Below are positions 21,931 through 23,012 of a stretch of DNA of 23,012 bases, one piece after another (the first letter of the stretch is position 1; every line of letters starts with the position of its first letter). The notes beneath the pieces were generated by a model. The model did not search any database and was not told the DNA's origin. It saw only the letters and a list, made by a program, of their open reading frames with translations. Origin of the DNA: Brachybacterium sp. UMB0905 (GTDB taxonomy: Bacteria; Actinomycetota; Actinomycetes; Actinomycetales; Dermabacteraceae). The stretch spans positions 315,990 to 339,001 of the forward strand of contig NZ_PNHL01000001.1 in NCBI RefSeq assembly GCF_002871795.1, written 5' to 3'. Made by a program: the position numbers and the translations under genes.

Positions 21931-23012
21931 TCACCGCTGCGGCAGGGTGGGGTCGCCGGGGAAGAGCTTCGGGCCGATCCACAGCGTGAAGTACACGAGC
22001 CCCACCAGCACCGGCACCTCGATCAGCGGCCCCACCACCCCGGCGAGCGCCTGCCCGGAGGCGACGCCGAAGGTGCCGATCGCCACCGCGATCGCGAGCT
22101 CGAAGTTGTTGCCCGCGGCGGTGAACGCCACCGTGGTCGAGCGCGCGTAGTCCAGGCCGATCCCCCGGCTGACCAGCAGCGCCACGAGGTACATGAGCAC
22201 GAAGTAGGCCAGCAGGGGCACGGCGATGCGGGCCACATCCCCGGGCGAGGTGAGGATCGCATCGCCCTGCAGCGCGAACAGCAGCACGATCGTGAACAGC
22301 AGCCCATACAGGGCGAAGGGACCGATGCGTGGCAGGAACCGCTCCTCGTACCAGGTGCGGCCCTTGGTCCGCTCGCCGATGAGCCGCGTGAGGAAGCCGG
22401 CCACCAGCGGGATGCCGAGGAACACGAGCACGCTGAGTACGATCGCGCCCACGGAGAACTCGACGCTGGTGGTGGGCAGCCCCAGCCAGCCGGGCAGGAC
22501 CTGCAGGTAGAACCAGCCGAGCGCCCCGAAGGCGAGGACCTGGAACACGGAGTTGATGGCCACCAGCACGGCCGCGGCCTCCCGGTCGCCGCAGGCCAGG
22601 TCATTCCAGATCAGGACCATCGCGATGCAGCGGGCGAGCCCCACGATCACCAGGCCCGTGCGGTATTCCGGCAGGTCCGCGAGGAAGATCCAGGCCAGGG
22701 CGAACATGAGAGCGGGGCCGACGATCCAGTTCAGCACCAGCGAGGTGATCATCAGGCGCTTATCGGCGCCGATGCGCTGCGTCTCGTCGTACCGGACCTT
22801 CGCGAGCACCGGGTACATCATCACCAGCAGCCCGATGGCGATCGGCACGGACACCCCGGCGATGCTCACCGCATCCAGCGCCTCATTGAGGCCGGGGATC
22901 AGGCGGCCCAGCAGCAGGCCGAGCACCATCGCGGCGAGGATCCACACCGGCAGCCAGCGGTCCAGGAAGGACATCTGGCCAGCAACATCGCGCGCGGGAG
23001 CGGCGGGCGGGG
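21931..23012 (-). CDS. acr3: Arsenite efflux permease Acr3 (5' end probably outside the window)
   Basis: This is a ten-helix arsenite carrier of the BART superfamily that exports As(III). Counting from the internal ATG at 22974, the essential Cys116 ([13 protein letters not shown]) and Glu292 (AAGNNFELA) are present. Both are 13 residues lower than Cys129 and Glu305 of Alkaliphilus metalliredigens Acr3. Since the frame stays open for the 12 codons left to the window edge and the ATG at 22974 has no ribosome-binding site, the true start is probably beyond 23012; otherwise the product is 347 residues. It reads into arsC, with 112 bases between. The pair makes a minimal reduction-and-efflux arsenic resistance unit; no ArsR gene is in view. 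Confidence 0.92.
   Translation of the reverse strand, partial: PPAAPARDVAGQMSFLDRWLPVWILAAMVLGLLLGRLIPGLNEALDAVSIAGVSVPIAIGLLVMMYPVLAKVRYDETQRIGADKRLMITSLVLNWIVGPALMFALAWIFLADLPEYRTGLVIVGLARCIAMVLIWNDLACGDREAAAVLVAINSVFQVLAFGALGWFYLQVLPGWLGLPTTSVEFSVGAIVLSVLVFLGIPLVAGFLTRLIGERTKGRTWYEERFLPRIGPFALYGLLFTIVLLFALQGDAILTSPGDVARIAVPLLAYFVLMYLVALLVSRGIGLDYARSTTVAFTAAGNNFELAIAVAIGTFGVASGQALAGVVGPLIEVPVLVGLVYFTLWIGPKLFPGDPTLPQR

Overview
The window is a high-GC stretch, apparently chromosomal, from an actinobacterium. GC-rich codon use, frequent GTG starts, a mycothiol-type ArsC and a small SRP RNA all fit. From memory the gene styles most resemble Brachybacterium or other Dermabacteraceae; that placement is inference, not a database match. 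No transposase, integrase, phage gene, tRNA, rRNA or CRISPR array was seen.

Left part (46-5304) is a sialic acid island. On the minus strand, in order of transcription, lie a GntR/FCD regulator (nanR-like), N-acetylneuraminate lyase (nanA), a ROK N-acetylmannosamine kinase (nanK) and ManNAc-6-P epimerase (nanE), packed with an 8-bp gap and a 10-bp overlap. A sodium:sialic acid symporter of the SSS family (siaT) is divergent. Related dyads carrying a CATCTGATGTC core sit before nanA and before siaT and are probably the regulator's operators. The pathway made here is import of sialic acid, cleavage to ManNAc plus pyruvate, phosphorylation, and epimerisation to GlcNAc-6-P. Deacetylase and deaminase genes are not in view.

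Middle part (5305-12264) holds two long hairpin repeats, an unrecognised membrane protein with six exact 11-residue proline-headed repeats, a DAACS/SLC1 carrier lacking key sodium ligands and probably read from a leaderless mRNA, an MFS transporter, a TIGR01777-type epimerase, and a minus-strand SRP RNA gene with a UGAC rather than GGAA apical loop.

Right part (12265-23012) holds two AGCS (AlsT-type) sodium:amino acid symporter paralogues flanking a MerR-type regulator and a two-gene heterodimeric ABC exporter. The exporter subunits have complementary degenerate and canonical ATP sites. The window ends with an arsenic pair, acr3 then arsC (minus strand), in which acr3 probably runs off the right edge.

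Two families of dispersed hairpins (core GCTGCGAA and core GACCGATGC) and several short tandem arrays occupy the intergenic spaces. I did not find a clear multi-gene system of unknown type. The best leads are the hairpin families, the 11-residue repeat protein, the altered cation sites of the SLC1 carrier, and the candidate operators.
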